Origin: Tumebacillus flagellatus
Lineage (GTDB): Bacteria > Bacillota > Bacilli > Tumebacillales > Tumebacillaceae
Assembly (NCBI RefSeq): GCF_000714935.1
Contig: NZ_JMIR01000006.1
Span: 102,542 to 166,541 of the forward strand
Direction of reading: 5' to 3'
DNA length: 64,000 nucleotides
Made by a program: the position numbers and the translations under genes. The stretch's first letter is position 1, and every line of letters begins with the position of its first letter. This document shows, in pieces, positions 7,875 through 16,987 of this stretch. The notes under the pieces were generated by a model. That model searched no databases. It saw nothing but the letters and a program-made list of their open reading frames with translations, and was not told the origin of the DNA.

Positions 7875-9017
7875 ATGCCTGTCTTCAAATTGCGTTTTTT
7901 CAACTTTGGGTATTTCTCGTTGTTTGCCATCTTTCTATCTTTTTTGCCGGTCTATCTTTCAGCAAAACAGATTCCTGAAACGGAGATCGGGATTGTTGTG
8001 GGGATCGGAGGGGTCATCAGTATCTTTGCGCAGCCTTTCTGGGGGATTCTCAGTGACAAAAAGAGAACGATCAAAAAGGTGTTGCTGTTCATATTGGGAC
8101 CTTCTGTCGTGGCAGGGTTCTTCTTATTCCACGCTTCCACTTCCTTGATTTCGTTGTTGCTCGTCGGTTTCATGTATGTTTTCTTTGTGCCGACCGACCC
8201 GCTGATTGAAAGCCTCAATGTGCAAACCTCTCAGAAGTATCGAGTGAATTATGGATCGATCCGGATGTTTGGAGCGCTTGGGTACGCAACCGCCTCCTTG
8301 ATCATCGGCACACTTACCAGCATATTTGGGATCTCGAGTATCGCGTATTTGTTTTTGGGGTATGGAATCGCGGCCTTTTCGATCTGCACACAGTTGGCAG
8401 ATGTCCAGACGACGAATCGACCCGTAAAAGTGACGGACTTGAAAGCCTTCCTTTTCCAAAAAAACACCTTTGGATTCCTCGCTTTGGTTTTAACGATGGC
8501 CATCCCGCACCGCATGAACGATACGTTTATCGGGATTACCATCACGAAGCTTGGCGGGAATTATCAGTTGGTGGGGTATGCTTGGTTTCTGATGACCCTC
8601 ATGGAGGTAATTTTTTTTGCAATCGTCCATCGGTTCTTGAAGCCGGGGAACGAACTGAAGGTGATTGCGGTAGCGGGTGTTTTTTACGCCATACGCTTTT
8701 TCTCCATGTCGGTGGCGGAGAACCCGTATGTCCTCGTGTTGCTTCAGCTGTTTCAGGGCATCACGTTTGTGCTCTTTTATTCCTCGGCAATCCAATACCT
8801 GTATTCCATCATCCCTGCTGAATGGAAAGCAACGGGACAGACGATCTTTGCGGTTTTATTTTTCGGAATTTCGGGCATCATCGGCTCTTTTGCAGGCGGG
8901 GTGATTTTGGACAAGTTTGGCGGGAGTACGCTGTACACGCTGATGGCTTGCTTCTCCGTTGCAGGTACAGTTCTTTGTTTCGTTTTTCAGAAACGAAAGC
9001 GCCGTCTAGCTTCGTGA
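7875..9017 (+). CDS. Major facilitator superfamily permease (MFS_1/LacY-like)
   Basis: The 380-residue product has about 12 hydrophobic helices and the MFS loop motif GILSDKKR after the second helix. NFGYFSLFAIFLSFLPVYL at the N-terminus and YGSIRMFGALGYA in the first half are typical of the LacY/phenylpropionate transporter-like branch. ATG 7875 is chosen because GAGGGAGGGAG lies just upstream. The gene stands alone between the ECF42 cassette and the cobalamin riboswitch. Substrate cannot be predicted. Confidence 0.85.
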   Translation: MPVFKLRFFNFGYFSLFAIFLSFLPVYLSAKQIPETEIGIVVGIGGVISIFAQPFWGILSDKKRTIKKVLLFILGPSVVAGFFLFHASTSLISLLLVGFMYVFFVPTDPLIESLNVQTSQKYRVNYGSIRMFGALGYATASLIIGTLTSIFGISSIAYLFLGYGIAAFSICTQLADVQTTNRPVKVTDLKAFLFQKNTFGFLALVLTMAIPHRMNDTFIGITITKLGGNYQLVGYAWFLMTLMEVIFFAIVHRFLKPGNELKVIAVAGVFYAIRFFSMSVAENPYVLVLLQLFQGITFVLFYSSAIQYLYSIIPAEWKATGQTIFAVLFFGISGIIGSFAGGVILDKFGGSTLYTLMACFSVAGTVLCFVFQKRKRRLAS

Positions 9018-9078
9018 GCAAGAAGGATTACGGGAGATGTGCTCGAATAGTATGTATAGAAGTAAAACTTCATATGTC

Positions 9079-9258
9079 AGCAACGAGGTGCCTTTGTCTA
9101 ACAAGCAAGGGGTAACAGGGAATCGGGTGAAAGTCCCGAGCGGTCCCGCCACTGTAACCGAGGAGTTCTCTCTCCATGATGTCACTCGATCCGACTGTGA
9201 TCGGGGAAGACGAGAGAGCGCGATGATCCGGAAGCCAGGAGACCTACCTACGTTCGCT
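9079..9258 (+). ncRNA. Cobalamin (adenosylcobalamin) riboswitch
   Basis: The conserved parts appear in order: GAGGTGCC near 9085, GGGAATCGGGTGAAAGTCCC (9119-9138) and GCGGTCCCGCCACTGT following it, and the B12 box GAAGCCAGGAGACCTACC near 9231. Flanking AACG and CGTT can close the basal stem. A terminator follows at 9347, then the NiCoT transporter gene, so high B12 should switch off cobalt uptake. Confidence 0.95.
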
Positions 9259-9346
9259 ACACCCAAATGCCTTCGCGGAAAGGAGAGGTGTGCAATGGAA
9301 CGACTCGTATTCTCTGTCAGGGTGTCGTCTGTCCACTTGTTCACGT

Positions 9347-9374
9347 AACCTCATCCGTTTGGATGGGGTTTTTT
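9347..9374 (+). terminator. Riboswitch expression-platform terminator
   Basis: AACCTCATCC (9347-9356) pairs with GGATGGGGTT (9361-9370), loop GTTT, with the T-run TTTTTT from 9369. It lies between the cobalamin aptamer and the transporter start, as expected for transcription attenuation. Confidence 0.85.
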
Positions 9375-9413
9375 GCTGTTGGAGGAGCGTACATCTGAGG
9401 AGGAACTGCACAC

Positions 9414-10211
9414 ATGGAAAATTTCTCGTTGCTTGCCCTTGTCTTCGTATTGGGTCTGCGCCACGGTTTGGATGCCGACCATCTGGCTAGTATTGACGGC
9501 TTGACCCGCTACAACTTGCGCCAAGGCAGAAAAACGGCGCGTTGGGTCGGGACTTTGTTCTCGTTCGGCCACGGATTGATCGTGGCGACAGTCGGGGTGA
9601 TTCTCTCGATGATCTCCAAGGATTTCACGTTTCCGGACTACTTTGATACGGTCGTGACTTGGGTGTCGGTTTGTTCGCTGGCGCTCATCGGGTGCTTGAA
9701 CACGGTCAACTTGCTGCGCAGCCGTTCGGAGCAAGGAGATTTCGCACTTCGCGGGATCAAGGGGCGGTTCATCCCCCGCGTGGCTCGCGAGACGACGAAC
9801 CCTGTGATGATCATCGTCATCGGCGGCGTGTTCGCGCTGGCGGCAGACACGGTAAGTCAGACGTCGGTTTGGGCGCTGGCATCCGGCAACGCGCACAGCA
9901 ACTATCTTCCGTTCGTCTTGGGACTGACCTTCATGGCGGGCATGATGCTTACCGACACGATCGATTCGCTTGTGGCGTATCGGATGCTGGCTCAGTCCGG
10001 GAAGTTCGGGCGCACCGCTTCGAGAGCCATGGGCTGGCTCATCGTGGCTCTGGCGTTTGGCGTGTCCTTCTATGAGGCGTTCACGTTCTTCAACCCGTGG
10101 GCGGAATTGGACTTCGAAGTGGTCGGGGTTGTCATTTTCATCTTGTTGCTGCTTAGTTTTGGCGGGGTTTGGTTCCTGTCGCGCCATCAAAAATCGCAGA
10201 CGGCTGCATAA
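9414..10211 (+). CDS. NiCoT-family nickel/cobalt transporter
   Basis: The 265-residue membrane protein carries the NiCoT signature RHGLDADHLASIDGLTR (His-x4-Asp-His) in the second helix and a second family motif, LFSFGHGLIVA. It imports Co(II) and/or Ni(II). Placement behind a cobalamin riboswitch argues for cobalt, needed for B12 synthesis. GAGGAGG lies 12 bases before ATG 9414. Members are commonly 300-350 residues, so this one is at the short end, with a compact C-terminus. Confidence 0.92.
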   Translation: MENFSLLALVFVLGLRHGLDADHLASIDGLTRYNLRQGRKTARWVGTLFSFGHGLIVATVGVILSMISKDFTFPDYFDTVVTWVSVCSLALIGCLNTVNLLRSRSEQGDFALRGIKGRFIPRVARETTNPVMIIVIGGVFALAADTVSQTSVWALASGNAHSNYLPFVLGLTFMAGMMLTDTIDSLVAYRMLAQSGKFGRTASRAMGWLIVALAFGVSFYEAFTFFNPWAELDFEVVGVVIFILLLLSFGGVWFLSRHQKSQTAA

Positions 10212-10218
10212 AAAACAA

Positions 10219-10245
10219 CGGGAGCGGAAACGCTCCTGTCTTTTT
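10219..10245 (+). terminator. Terminator after the NiCoT gene
   Basis: GGAGCG (10221-10226) and CGCTCC (10231-10236) close a GAAA tetraloop, followed by TGTCTTTTT. Confidence 0.85.
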
Positions 10246-10296
10246 ATGCTTTTTCATATGGTTTGCGGCGTGTACAATGACAAGGAGGTGATGAAG

Positions 10297-11226
10297 TTGA
10301 ATCCGATCAGCGTAGAACACCGTGCCGGTTCTCGACTTGGATCATGGCTTTTGGGCATGTTGGCCATCACGTTGGTGACCGCGATCTGGGGATACAGCAA
10401 TGTTGTGATTCGTCAAGCGGAGACGACGATTGCACCCAGCGTGCTGATGTGGTTGCGCTTCGGTTTTGCAGGTCTGTTCCTGCTGCCTGTCCTGTTCCGA
10501 AATCGTCTGTCGATCCGAATTTGGATGACGGGTCTTGGAACAGGCGCTTTATTTGGAGTTGCGGTTCTCTCGCAAGGGTCGGCGATGTTGACCGTTCCCG
10601 TGAGCGAGGTTGCATTTATTACGGCTCTTTATGTTGTTTTTACTCCGCTTGGCATGTCGATTCTGCAACGGAAGTTGCCTTCAAAACTCACGTGGCTGGC
10701 CGTCACGATCAGCCTGATCGGTGCTACTCTGATGATCGGGACGCTGACGGTAGACCTGCATGTCGGCATCCTCTGGTCGCTTGTGGCCGCGGTGGCGGCG
10801 ACTGGACAGATCATGGGAACCACGTCGCTTTCCAATACGGTGCCGGCTGTGCAGTTGGCAGCGCTTCAGTCCGCAGGGGCGGGGATTACGATGACCGTGG
10901 CGGTTGTGTTGCAAGGCGCCTTTCATCCTGCCATCTATACGGGCCTGTTTCACTGGTCCATCACGGAATGGGTGTGGATCGCGTACTTGGTTCTACCGGC
11001 TACTGTGCTTGCCATCTTCCTGCAATCTTGGGGGCAAGCGAAGATCACGGCAACGGAGGCCGCGTTGGTGTTTAACTTGGAACCGGTGTGGACGGCGATA
11101 TTTGCGTGGACGATCCTCTCTGAAGGAATGACTTTGGTGCAGGGAGTGGGTGCGCTCTTGATTTTAAGCAGCCTGACTTTGGTGTCCAAGCCGACAGCAG
11201 GTAAAAACGAATCGCACAACCGATAG
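10297..11226 (+). CDS. EamA/DMT-superfamily transporter
   Basis: The 309-residue product has ten hydrophobic helices in two EamA halves. Family features are TAIWGYSNVVIRQAE in helix 1, FTPLGMSILQRKLPSKLTWL at the end of the first half and TATEAALVFNLEPVWTAIF in the second. DMT proteins export or import small metabolites; the substrate is unknown. The start is probably TTG 10297: the site AAGGAGGTGAT (10282-10292) is 8 bases from it, whereas ATG 10291 lies inside the Shine-Dalgarno sequence itself. Confidence 0.85.
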   Translation: MNPISVEHRAGSRLGSWLLGMLAITLVTAIWGYSNVVIRQAETTIAPSVLMWLRFGFAGLFLLPVLFRNRLSIRIWMTGLGTGALFGVAVLSQGSAMLTVPVSEVAFITALYVVFTPLGMSILQRKLPSKLTWLAVTISLIGATLMIGTLTVDLHVGILWSLVAAVAATGQIMGTTSLSNTVPAVQLAALQSAGAGITMTVAVVLQGAFHPAIYTGLFHWSITEWVWIAYLVLPATVLAIFLQSWGQAKITATEAALVFNLEPVWTAIFAWTILSEGMTLVQGVGALLILSSLTLVSKPTAGKNESHNR

Positions 11227-11241
11227 AAAAAAATACGCAAC

Positions 11242-11272
11242 AAAAAAGGACATCTCCGCGATGTCCTTTTTT
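11242..11272. terminator. Bidirectional terminator between the DMT gene and ptsI
   Basis: GGACATC (11248-11254) pairs with GATGTCC (11260-11266), flanked by six A's on the left and six T's on the right, so it works for both converging genes. Confidence 0.9.
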
Positions 11273-11274
11273 GC

Positions 11275-12999
11275 TTACTTCCCGCCAAGCAACGCACGAA
11301 CTTCTTCGGCGGTGCCCAGTTGGAGGGCTTGCTCTGCCAGTTGTTTGCACTCTTCGTGGTGGAGCGTGGAGATTTTGTGTTTCACTTTCTTGATCGAATT
11401 CGCGTCCATGCTCCATTCATCAAGCCCCAGTCCTGCCAAGAGCGGAGCGGCGAGCGGGTCGCCCGCCATGCCGCCGCACATGCCGGTCCATTTGCCCGCA
11501 CGGTGCGAAGCGTCGATGACGCGGTGGATCAAGTGCACCACAGCCGGGTGGAAGTAGTCGTAGAGCGGAGCGACTTTCTCGTTCATTCGGTCGACTGCCA
11601 GCGTGTATTGCACCAAATCGTTCGTCCCGATCGAGAAAAAGTCCACTTCTCGGGCGAACTGGTCGGCCAGCAGCGCCGCCGAAGGAATTTCCACCATGAT
11701 CCCGACTTCCATCGCTTCGTCGAACGGCACGCCTTCCTTGCGCAATTGCTCGGCGACTTCGCGGAAGATCGCCTTCGCCTGACGAAACTCGCTGAGGTTG
11801 GAGATCATCGGGAACATCACTTTCAACTTGCCGTAGTGACTCGCCCGCAAGATCGCGCGCAGTTGAGTGCTGAGCAGTTCCGGTCGATCCAAGCACAGGC
11901 GGATCGCGCGGTATCCGAGGAACGGGTTCATCTCGTGCGGCAACGACAGGTACGGAAGTTCCTTGTCCCCGCCGATGTCCAGCGTCCGAATGACGACGGG
12001 GCGGCCCGCCATCGTTTCGGCGACCGACTTGTACGCTTCAAACTGTTCGTCTTCCGTCGGCATGGAGGTCGCGTTCATGAACAGGAACTCCGTGCGGTAC
12101 AAGCCGACTCCTTCGGCACCGCCTTCCACTGCCGCCGTCGCTTCGGCCGGCGTGCCGATGTTGGCGGCGATTTCAAACGTTTTGCCGTCGGAAGTCTTCG
12201 CAGGTTGGTTCTGGAATTCTTCGAGGGACTTCAAGTAGTCGGCTTCTTCGCGCTGCTTCTGCTCGTAGGTTTGGCGCGTGCTCTCTTCCGGGTTCAAGAT
12301 GACCAGCCCGGCGGTGCCGTCGAGGATCACTTCGTCCCCGTCGTGCAGGAGATCCAGCGCGTCACCGATCCCGAGTACCGCCGGAATGCCCAGCGAGCGC
12401 GCCAAGATGGCGGTGTGCGACGTTTTCCCGCCGATGCGGGTGAGGATGCCTCGCACATACTGCCGGTTCAACTGGACGGTATCGGAAGGTGTCAGATCGT
12501 CCGCGACCAGGATGATCTCTTCGCGGATTTCCGACAGGCGGACGCCTTGCGCACCGCTTAAGTGGGCGAGCATGCGGTTTCCGATGTCTTTGAGGTCGGA
12601 CGCGCGTTCGCGCATGTATTCTTGCGGCATCGATTCGAAGATCATGACGAACTGGTCGACAATCTGTTTGACCGCGAGTTCCGCCGACTTGTGCTGGGAG
12701 CTCACGAGACGTTCAATTTCCGGATAAAAGCTCGGGTCTGCCAAGAAGCTCTGCTGGCCTTGCAGGATGACCGCTTTGTCCTCGCCAAGCGTCTGGCGGG
12801 TATGCGCGACCAGATCCTCCAGCTCTTGATAGGAGGCGTCCTTGGCTTTTTGCAGGCGCGAAAGTTCTGCGTCCGTTTCCGAGGGGTCGATCGTTTCACG
12901 TACGGGGGTCTGGGAAGCGGAGTTCGGTTGGTACAGCAGGACGCTGCCAAACCGAATTCCGTCCGAGACGCCGATTCCCTTCAAACTTTGTTCCGCCAT
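11275..12999 (-). CDS. ptsI: PTS enzyme I (phosphoenolpyruvate-protein phosphotransferase)
   Basis: The 574-residue enzyme takes phosphate from PEP and passes it to HPr. The N-terminal HPr-binding and swivelling domain carries the active-site histidine H195 in GGKTSHTAILARSLGIPAV. The C-terminal PEP-binding barrel has GVGLYRTEFLFM, VRTLDIGGDKELPYL and the catalytic cysteine in GMCGGMAGD near residue 508. Length is normal. Its ATG shares one base with the stop of ptsH (TAATG), so the two are coupled. It is the last gene of the mannitol operon, which is unusual because ptsHI normally stands alone or with ptsG. Confidence 0.97.
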   Translation of the reverse strand: MAEQSLKGIGVSDGIRFGSVLLYQPNSASQTPVRETIDPSETDAELSRLQKAKDASYQELEDLVAHTRQTLGEDKAVILQGQQSFLADPSFYPEIERLVSSQHKSAELAVKQIVDQFVMIFESMPQEYMRERASDLKDIGNRMLAHLSGAQGVRLSEIREEIILVADDLTPSDTVQLNRQYVRGILTRIGGKTSHTAILARSLGIPAVLGIGDALDLLHDGDEVILDGTAGLVILNPEESTRQTYEQKQREEADYLKSLEEFQNQPAKTSDGKTFEIAANIGTPAEATAAVEGGAEGVGLYRTEFLFMNATSMPTEDEQFEAYKSVAETMAGRPVVIRTLDIGGDKELPYLSLPHEMNPFLGYRAIRLCLDRPELLSTQLRAILRASHYGKLKVMFPMISNLSEFRQAKAIFREVAEQLRKEGVPFDEAMEVGIMVEIPSAALLADQFAREVDFFSIGTNDLVQYTLAVDRMNEKVAPLYDYFHPAVVHLIHRVIDASHRAGKWTGMCGGMAGDPLAAPLLAGLGLDEWSMDANSIKKVKHKISTLHHEECKQLAEQALQLGTAEEVRALLGGK

Positions 13000-13268
13000 T
13001 ATTCCTCACCAAACTTGCTTTCAAACAATTTGACGAGTTCGGCAACCGCCGCTTCTTCATCGGCGCCGTTCGCTTCGATGGTGATTGCGGCGCCCTTGGT
13101 CAGACCCAGCGTCATGATGCCGAGAATGCTCTTGGCTTCGACACGGCGGCCGTCTTCTGCCACCAGTTTGATGTCGGAAGAGAATTTGTTTGCGGTTTGG
13201 ACCAGCAATTGAGCGGGACGGACGTGAATGCCGTGTTCGTTTTGGATGGTGGTTTGTTGAGAGTGCAT
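12999..13268 (-). CDS. ptsH: Phosphocarrier protein HPr
   Basis: The 89-residue protein has the catalytic histidine H15 in GIHVRPAQ and the regulatory serine S47 in EAKSILGIMTLGL, the site used by HPr kinase for CcpA-dependent catabolite control. Strong GAAAGGAG precedes ATG 13268. It passes phosphate from enzyme I to the mannitol EIIA encoded upstream in the same operon. Whether it is the only HPr in the cell cannot be judged from this window. Confidence 0.97.
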   Translation of the reverse strand: MHSQQTTIQNEHGIHVRPAQLLVQTANKFSSDIKLVAEDGRRVEAKSILGIMTLGLTKGAAITIEANGADEEAAVAELVKLFESKFGEE

Positions 13269-13306
13269 GGGGAGGCAACTCCTTTCGAATCTAACGGGAT
13301 GGTGTT

Positions 13307-14461
13307 TTAACGGGATGCGGTGTGCAACTGCTCGTATTGAGCAACGATCGCCTGATGTACCGGGTGATCCGCTTGAAGTCCGGTATAGGCGGTCAGCGTC
13401 TCGGTGAGACCTTTTTCACGCAGAGAAGTTTGCAGTTCAACCGCTTCCGGGTCTTCTGGGTAGTCAAAACGCAGAGCAGCCGCGACGCCCTTCGCCAAGT
13501 AGTTGGCAGACAGACCGCGCTCCTGCGCTTCCGCCGCCGGTTTGATCAGGCGGTCGTTGGGCGAAATCTTGCGAATCGGCGAGCGGCCGACGCGCACGAC
13601 TTCGTCGGTCAGGTGCGGGTTGCGGAAACGGCCGAGGATTTTCCGGATGTACGCGGAGTGCTCGTCGCTGTTGAAGCCGTACTTCGCGATCAAGACAGCT
13701 CCCGTCTCTTTCATGACGGACTCCACTTGTGCGGCGAGGTCGGTGTTTTTCATCACGTCTTGGATCGTTTCGAGCCCTTGCAGATAGCCCAAGTACGCCG
13801 CGACGCAGTGCCCGGTGTTGACAGTAAACAGTTTGCGTTCGATGTAGGGCTCCAGGTCGTCGACCAAGAGGATGCCTTCGACCGGTTGGAAGTCGTCAAA
13901 CATCATCGACTTGTCGACGATCCACTCGTGGTACGGTTCCACGACGACGTGAAGCGGGTCTTCGTTCTGCTGAATCGGCACGATGCGGTCGACCGCCGCG
14001 TTCGGGAACGCGATGTACGTGTCGGCGAGTTTTTTTACGTCGTCACTCAAGTGCGAGTATACGTGGGCTTTGAGTTGCGCGCTGCCGCCGATTGCGTTCT
14101 CGCAGGCGATGACGTGCAGGCGTTGCGGGTTTTCTTGCAGACGGCGTTCCAGACCTTGGGCGATCACCGGCGCGATGTGTTTCAAGATGTTCACGCCGAT
14201 CGCCGTCGTCACGAGATCCGCCGACGCGATCGCTTCGATGACACTTTCGTGGTCGTTGCCGTTGATCGCCGTCACGTTGCGGATGTGGAACGTCTCCGGG
14301 GTATCGGACGCGTACGAAACGGTGTATTCGCCGCGTTCTTGCAACTGGTTGACCAGTGTTTCGCTGACGTCAACGAAAACTACTTCATACCCGGCCTGCG
14401 ACAGCACTTGGCCGATGAAGCCTCTGCCGATGTTGCCGGCGCCATAGTGGACGACTTTCAT
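13307..14461 (-). CDS. mtlD: Mannitol-1-phosphate 5-dehydrogenase
   Basis: The 384-residue enzyme oxidises mannitol 1-phosphate to fructose 6-phosphate with NAD. It begins with the dinucleotide fold MKVVHYGAGNIGRGFIG (GAGNIGRG at 7-14) and keeps family motifs such as ACENAIGGSAQLK, FPNAAVDRIVP and VNTGHCVAAYLGYLQG. Length matches the polyol-specific long-chain dehydrogenases. GAAGGGG lies before ATG, and the start is only 3 bases after the mtlF stop. Confidence 0.97.
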   Translation of the reverse strand: MKVVHYGAGNIGRGFIGQVLSQAGYEVVFVDVSETLVNQLQERGEYTVSYASDTPETFHIRNVTAINGNDHESVIEAIASADLVTTAIGVNILKHIAPVIAQGLERRLQENPQRLHVIACENAIGGSAQLKAHVYSHLSDDVKKLADTYIAFPNAAVDRIVPIQQNEDPLHVVVEPYHEWIVDKSMMFDDFQPVEGILLVDDLEPYIERKLFTVNTGHCVAAYLGYLQGLETIQDVMKNTDLAAQVESVMKETGAVLIAKYGFNSDEHSAYIRKILGRFRNPHLTDEVVRVGRSPIRKISPNDRLIKPAAEAQERGLSANYLAKGVAAALRFDYPEDPEAVELQTSLREKGLTETLTAYTGLQADHPVHQAIVAQYEQLHTASR

Positions 14462-14464
14462 GGT

Positions 14465-14899
14465 TTACAGCCCCTTCTCGAAGATCTCGATGATTTCGTC
14501 CGCCGATTGTGCTTTCAGAATTTGTTCCACGTTCTCGTCTTCGGAGATGATCATGGCGATGTTGGTGAGGATCTCCACGTGTTCGTTGCCCGCTGCGGCG
14601 ATGCCGATCAGCAGGTTGGCGACGTTTCCGTCTCCGAAGTCGACGCCGTTTGGAATTTGCACGATGGAGAGGCCCGTCGATTTCACCAAAGCTTTCGATT
14701 CGTTGGTGCCGTGCGGGATGGCGATCCCGTTGCCCATGAAGGTCGAGAGCGCGGCTTCGCGTTCGAGCATTTTTTCGATATATGCGGCGTCCACGTGACC
14801 TGCATCGACCAGCAGTTGGCCGGCGATGCGGATCGCTTCTTCCTTGTTCGAGGCGTTGACACCGAGTTTTACTTTATCTGCAGACAGGATGTTCGTCAT
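14465..14899 (-). CDS. mtlF: Mannitol-specific PTS EIIA component
   Basis: The 144-residue protein has the EIIA(Mtl) phosphorylation motif GNGIAIPHGTNESKALV with H63 as the phosphate acceptor, and conserved DFGDGNVANLLIGIAA. It relays phosphate from HPr to the EIIB domain of MtlA. Its ATG overlaps the mtlR stop by 4 bases (ATGA). Separate EIIA, rather than fusion to EIICB, is the Bacillus/Geobacillus arrangement. Confidence 0.96.
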   Translation of the reverse strand: MTNILSADKVKLGVNASNKEEAIRIAGQLLVDAGHVDAAYIEKMLEREAALSTFMGNGIAIPHGTNESKALVKSTGLSIVQIPNGVDFGDGNVANLLIGIAAAGNEHVEILTNIAMIISEDENVEQILKAQSADEIIEIFEKGL

Positions 14900-16965
14900 G
14901 AGTGTGTCCCCTTTTCCGTTTTGGTTTCAAAAAACATCATCAAATGCCGGGCCAGAAAGTCTTGAATCTCCTTCTGGCTGGCTGTTTCCAAGAGCGCGAT
15001 CAAGTCGGTCTCGATCAGCAACGCACTGATCTCGCTCAGCACTTCCAAACTTTCTTTGCCGATGTTCTTTGGACCGAGCATCAGCAGGACTTGATCGACC
15101 TCAACGGTCGGAGTCGTTCCCAGCGGCAACGGCGCTTCCAGACGGAACAACGCCAGCGCCGGCTGTTGAATCCATTCACTGCGCGTGTGGAACAGGGCGA
15201 GCGGAGTGTCGGGGATGACCTGACTTCCCAAGCGCTCCCGCTCCACGAGTTGCGCAACCACAGACGGGACATCGAGCAATTCCGCCTGCGGTTGGATCAG
15301 CGTGCACATCGTCGTCAGGTACTCCGTTAGCGTTTGTTGAACGGGCAAGCTGTACACGTGAAAACGCTCCAAGATCGTCAGAATCTCTTCCAAGTACGTC
15401 TTCCAAGAGCGCAAGCGGCGGAGTGTATGTACGGTCTGCGGTGCAGCCGGTCGGTCTTGGGGGTGGGTGCGTGACGGCAATTCGCGCAGAGACTGGCGCA
15501 ACCGCTCCACGTCTTCGGGAGCCAGCAAAGGGCTCAATTTGATCGTGTTCGGTCGGTCCACGGGCAGTTCGATGGTGGAGATGATCAGGTCGTAATCATC
15601 GCGGTTCAAGCGCCCGACTTCGTACCACGTGTAATTGCCGACCACTTCCACTTGCGGAACTTCCTTGCGCAACCGGCTCGCCAACATCTTGGACGTCCCG
15701 ATCCCGCTGGAACAGACGAGCACCGCGCGGACGGGGCGGTTTGAATTCGCCAACCGCTCCATCGACGCCCCGAAGTGCATGACGAGATAGCCGATTTCTT
15801 CCTCCGGGATCGCAAGGCTCGGAAACTGGTCGTTCACCGCTTCTTGCACCACGCCGAACAGACGGCTGTATTGCTTTTTGATTTGACTGAGCAACGGATT
15901 GCGGATCTTCATGCCGCGTCGAATCCGTTCAAACGCGGAGGAGCTGTGCTGGATCAACCCGTCCGCCAAGGAAGGGTCTTCATGAAACGCAACGTCCAAA
16001 CGCTGCTCGCAGAACTCGATCATCCGCTTGACGCGCTCCACCCACTCCGCTTCGACCGGCAGCAAGCGGTCTTCTTGGAACTCGGACTCGGCGCTTTGGT
16101 GCAGCAGCATGCCGAGGTACTCGGCTTCGAGCGGCGGGATAACAAGGTCAAACAGGTCGGACAGCTTGCGGACCAAGAGGTCCAGCGACTTCGCACGGCG
16201 GTTCGAAGCCCAAGACGCGGCTTCTTCGGGAACCAGGAGATGCCCGGTGCGAATGCGCTTGAGCGTAACGCCTAACTGGATGACCAGTTCCAGATACGAA
16301 TGTTCCAAGAGGTGGTCCGCCAAGTCGGCGTCGACTTCCCAGAGCACGCTCTCAAGCGGCAAGAGCGTGTCGACATCCAGCAAGCGCAAGATGCGCAGCG
16401 TGGTCGGGCTGCTGCCGGACTCCGGCGCCTGCCCGAACAGATCGGATTCGTCGACGCTCTCCAAAATCAATTGGCAGATCGCGTGACGCTTGAACGTCTC
16501 CGGCCCGGACAACTCCACGCCGTATCCGCGCTTGCGAACCAGCGTGAGTTTGTCGGGGTCAATCCGCGTTTCCAAGACGTCCAAGTCGGCGCTCACGGTG
16601 GCGACGGCGACTTTCAGATCGGCTGCCAGCGTAAACAACTTGATCGGCTCCCGGGCTTCGAGCAGCGCGCAGAGAATCAGAAGTTTTCGCTCTTCGGAGA
16701 GGTACTCTGTCGTCTGCGGTTCTAGCATGTCGCGCCGAAGCGCTTGGAGCCGGTCGTCGTCGCCGAGGATGCGGATGCCGCTGCCTGATTTTTTTTGCAA
16801 ACGGAGTTGGTAGGGGGTGAGAACTTCATCGAGCGAGATCAACTCGCGGTGGATGGTTCGCGTGCTCACCCCGATTACACCGGCGATTTCGCTGGTGGTG
16901 ACTTCCTTCGTGCGTGTGGTCAGAAACTCCAAAATCGATCGTTGCCTGCTCGTGACTTTTATCAT
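14896..16965 (-). CDS. mtlR: Mannitol operon activator MtlR (PRD-containing)
   Basis: The 689-residue regulator has two N-terminal helix-turn-helix segments (TTSEIAGVIGVSTRTIHREL; VAVATVSADLDVLETR), two PTS regulation domains, an EIIB-like domain (VRAVLVCSSGIGTSKMLASRL, about residue 405-500) and a C-terminal EIIA-like domain. MtlR is activated by HPr phosphorylation of PRD2 and inactivated by EIIA/EIIB phosphorylation. In the EIIB-like domain the Cys is present (VCSSGIG), as in Geobacillus. ATG 16965 is preferred over the upstream TTG at 16992 because of GAGGG just upstream and the MIKVTSRQRSILEFL start. Confidence 0.95.
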   Translation of the reverse strand: MIKVTSRQRSILEFLTTRTKEVTTSEIAGVIGVSTRTIHRELISLDEVLTPYQLRLQKKSGSGIRILGDDDRLQALRRDMLEPQTTEYLSEERKLLILCALLEAREPIKLFTLAADLKVAVATVSADLDVLETRIDPDKLTLVRKRGYGVELSGPETFKRHAICQLILESVDESDLFGQAPESGSSPTTLRILRLLDVDTLLPLESVLWEVDADLADHLLEHSYLELVIQLGVTLKRIRTGHLLVPEEAASWASNRRAKSLDLLVRKLSDLFDLVIPPLEAEYLGMLLHQSAESEFQEDRLLPVEAEWVERVKRMIEFCEQRLDVAFHEDPSLADGLIQHSSSAFERIRRGMKIRNPLLSQIKKQYSRLFGVVQEAVNDQFPSLAIPEEEIGYLVMHFGASMERLANSNRPVRAVLVCSSGIGTSKMLASRLRKEVPQVEVVGNYTWYEVGRLNRDDYDLIISTIELPVDRPNTIKLSPLLAPEDVERLRQSLRELPSRTHPQDRPAAPQTVHTLRRLRSWKTYLEEILTILERFHVYSLPVQQTLTEYLTTMCTLIQPQAELLDVPSVVAQLVERERLGSQVIPDTPLALFHTRSEWIQQPALALFRLEAPLPLGTTPTVEVDQVLLMLGPKNIGKESLEVLSEISALLIETDLIALLETASQKEIQDFLARHLMMFFETKTEKGTHS

Positions 16966-16987
16966 GGGACAGACCCTCGTGTATGAA

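Noticed and set aside
9037..9348. 103-codon frame over the cobalamin riboswitch
   Set aside because: Conserved B12-box elements explain the sequence, so an open frame there is incidental.
13322..14965. A 547-codon plus-strand frame opposite mtlD and mtlF
   Set aside because: It runs antisense to two certain PTS genes and reads as Asp/Arg/Val-rich shadow protein typical of reversed GC-rich codons.
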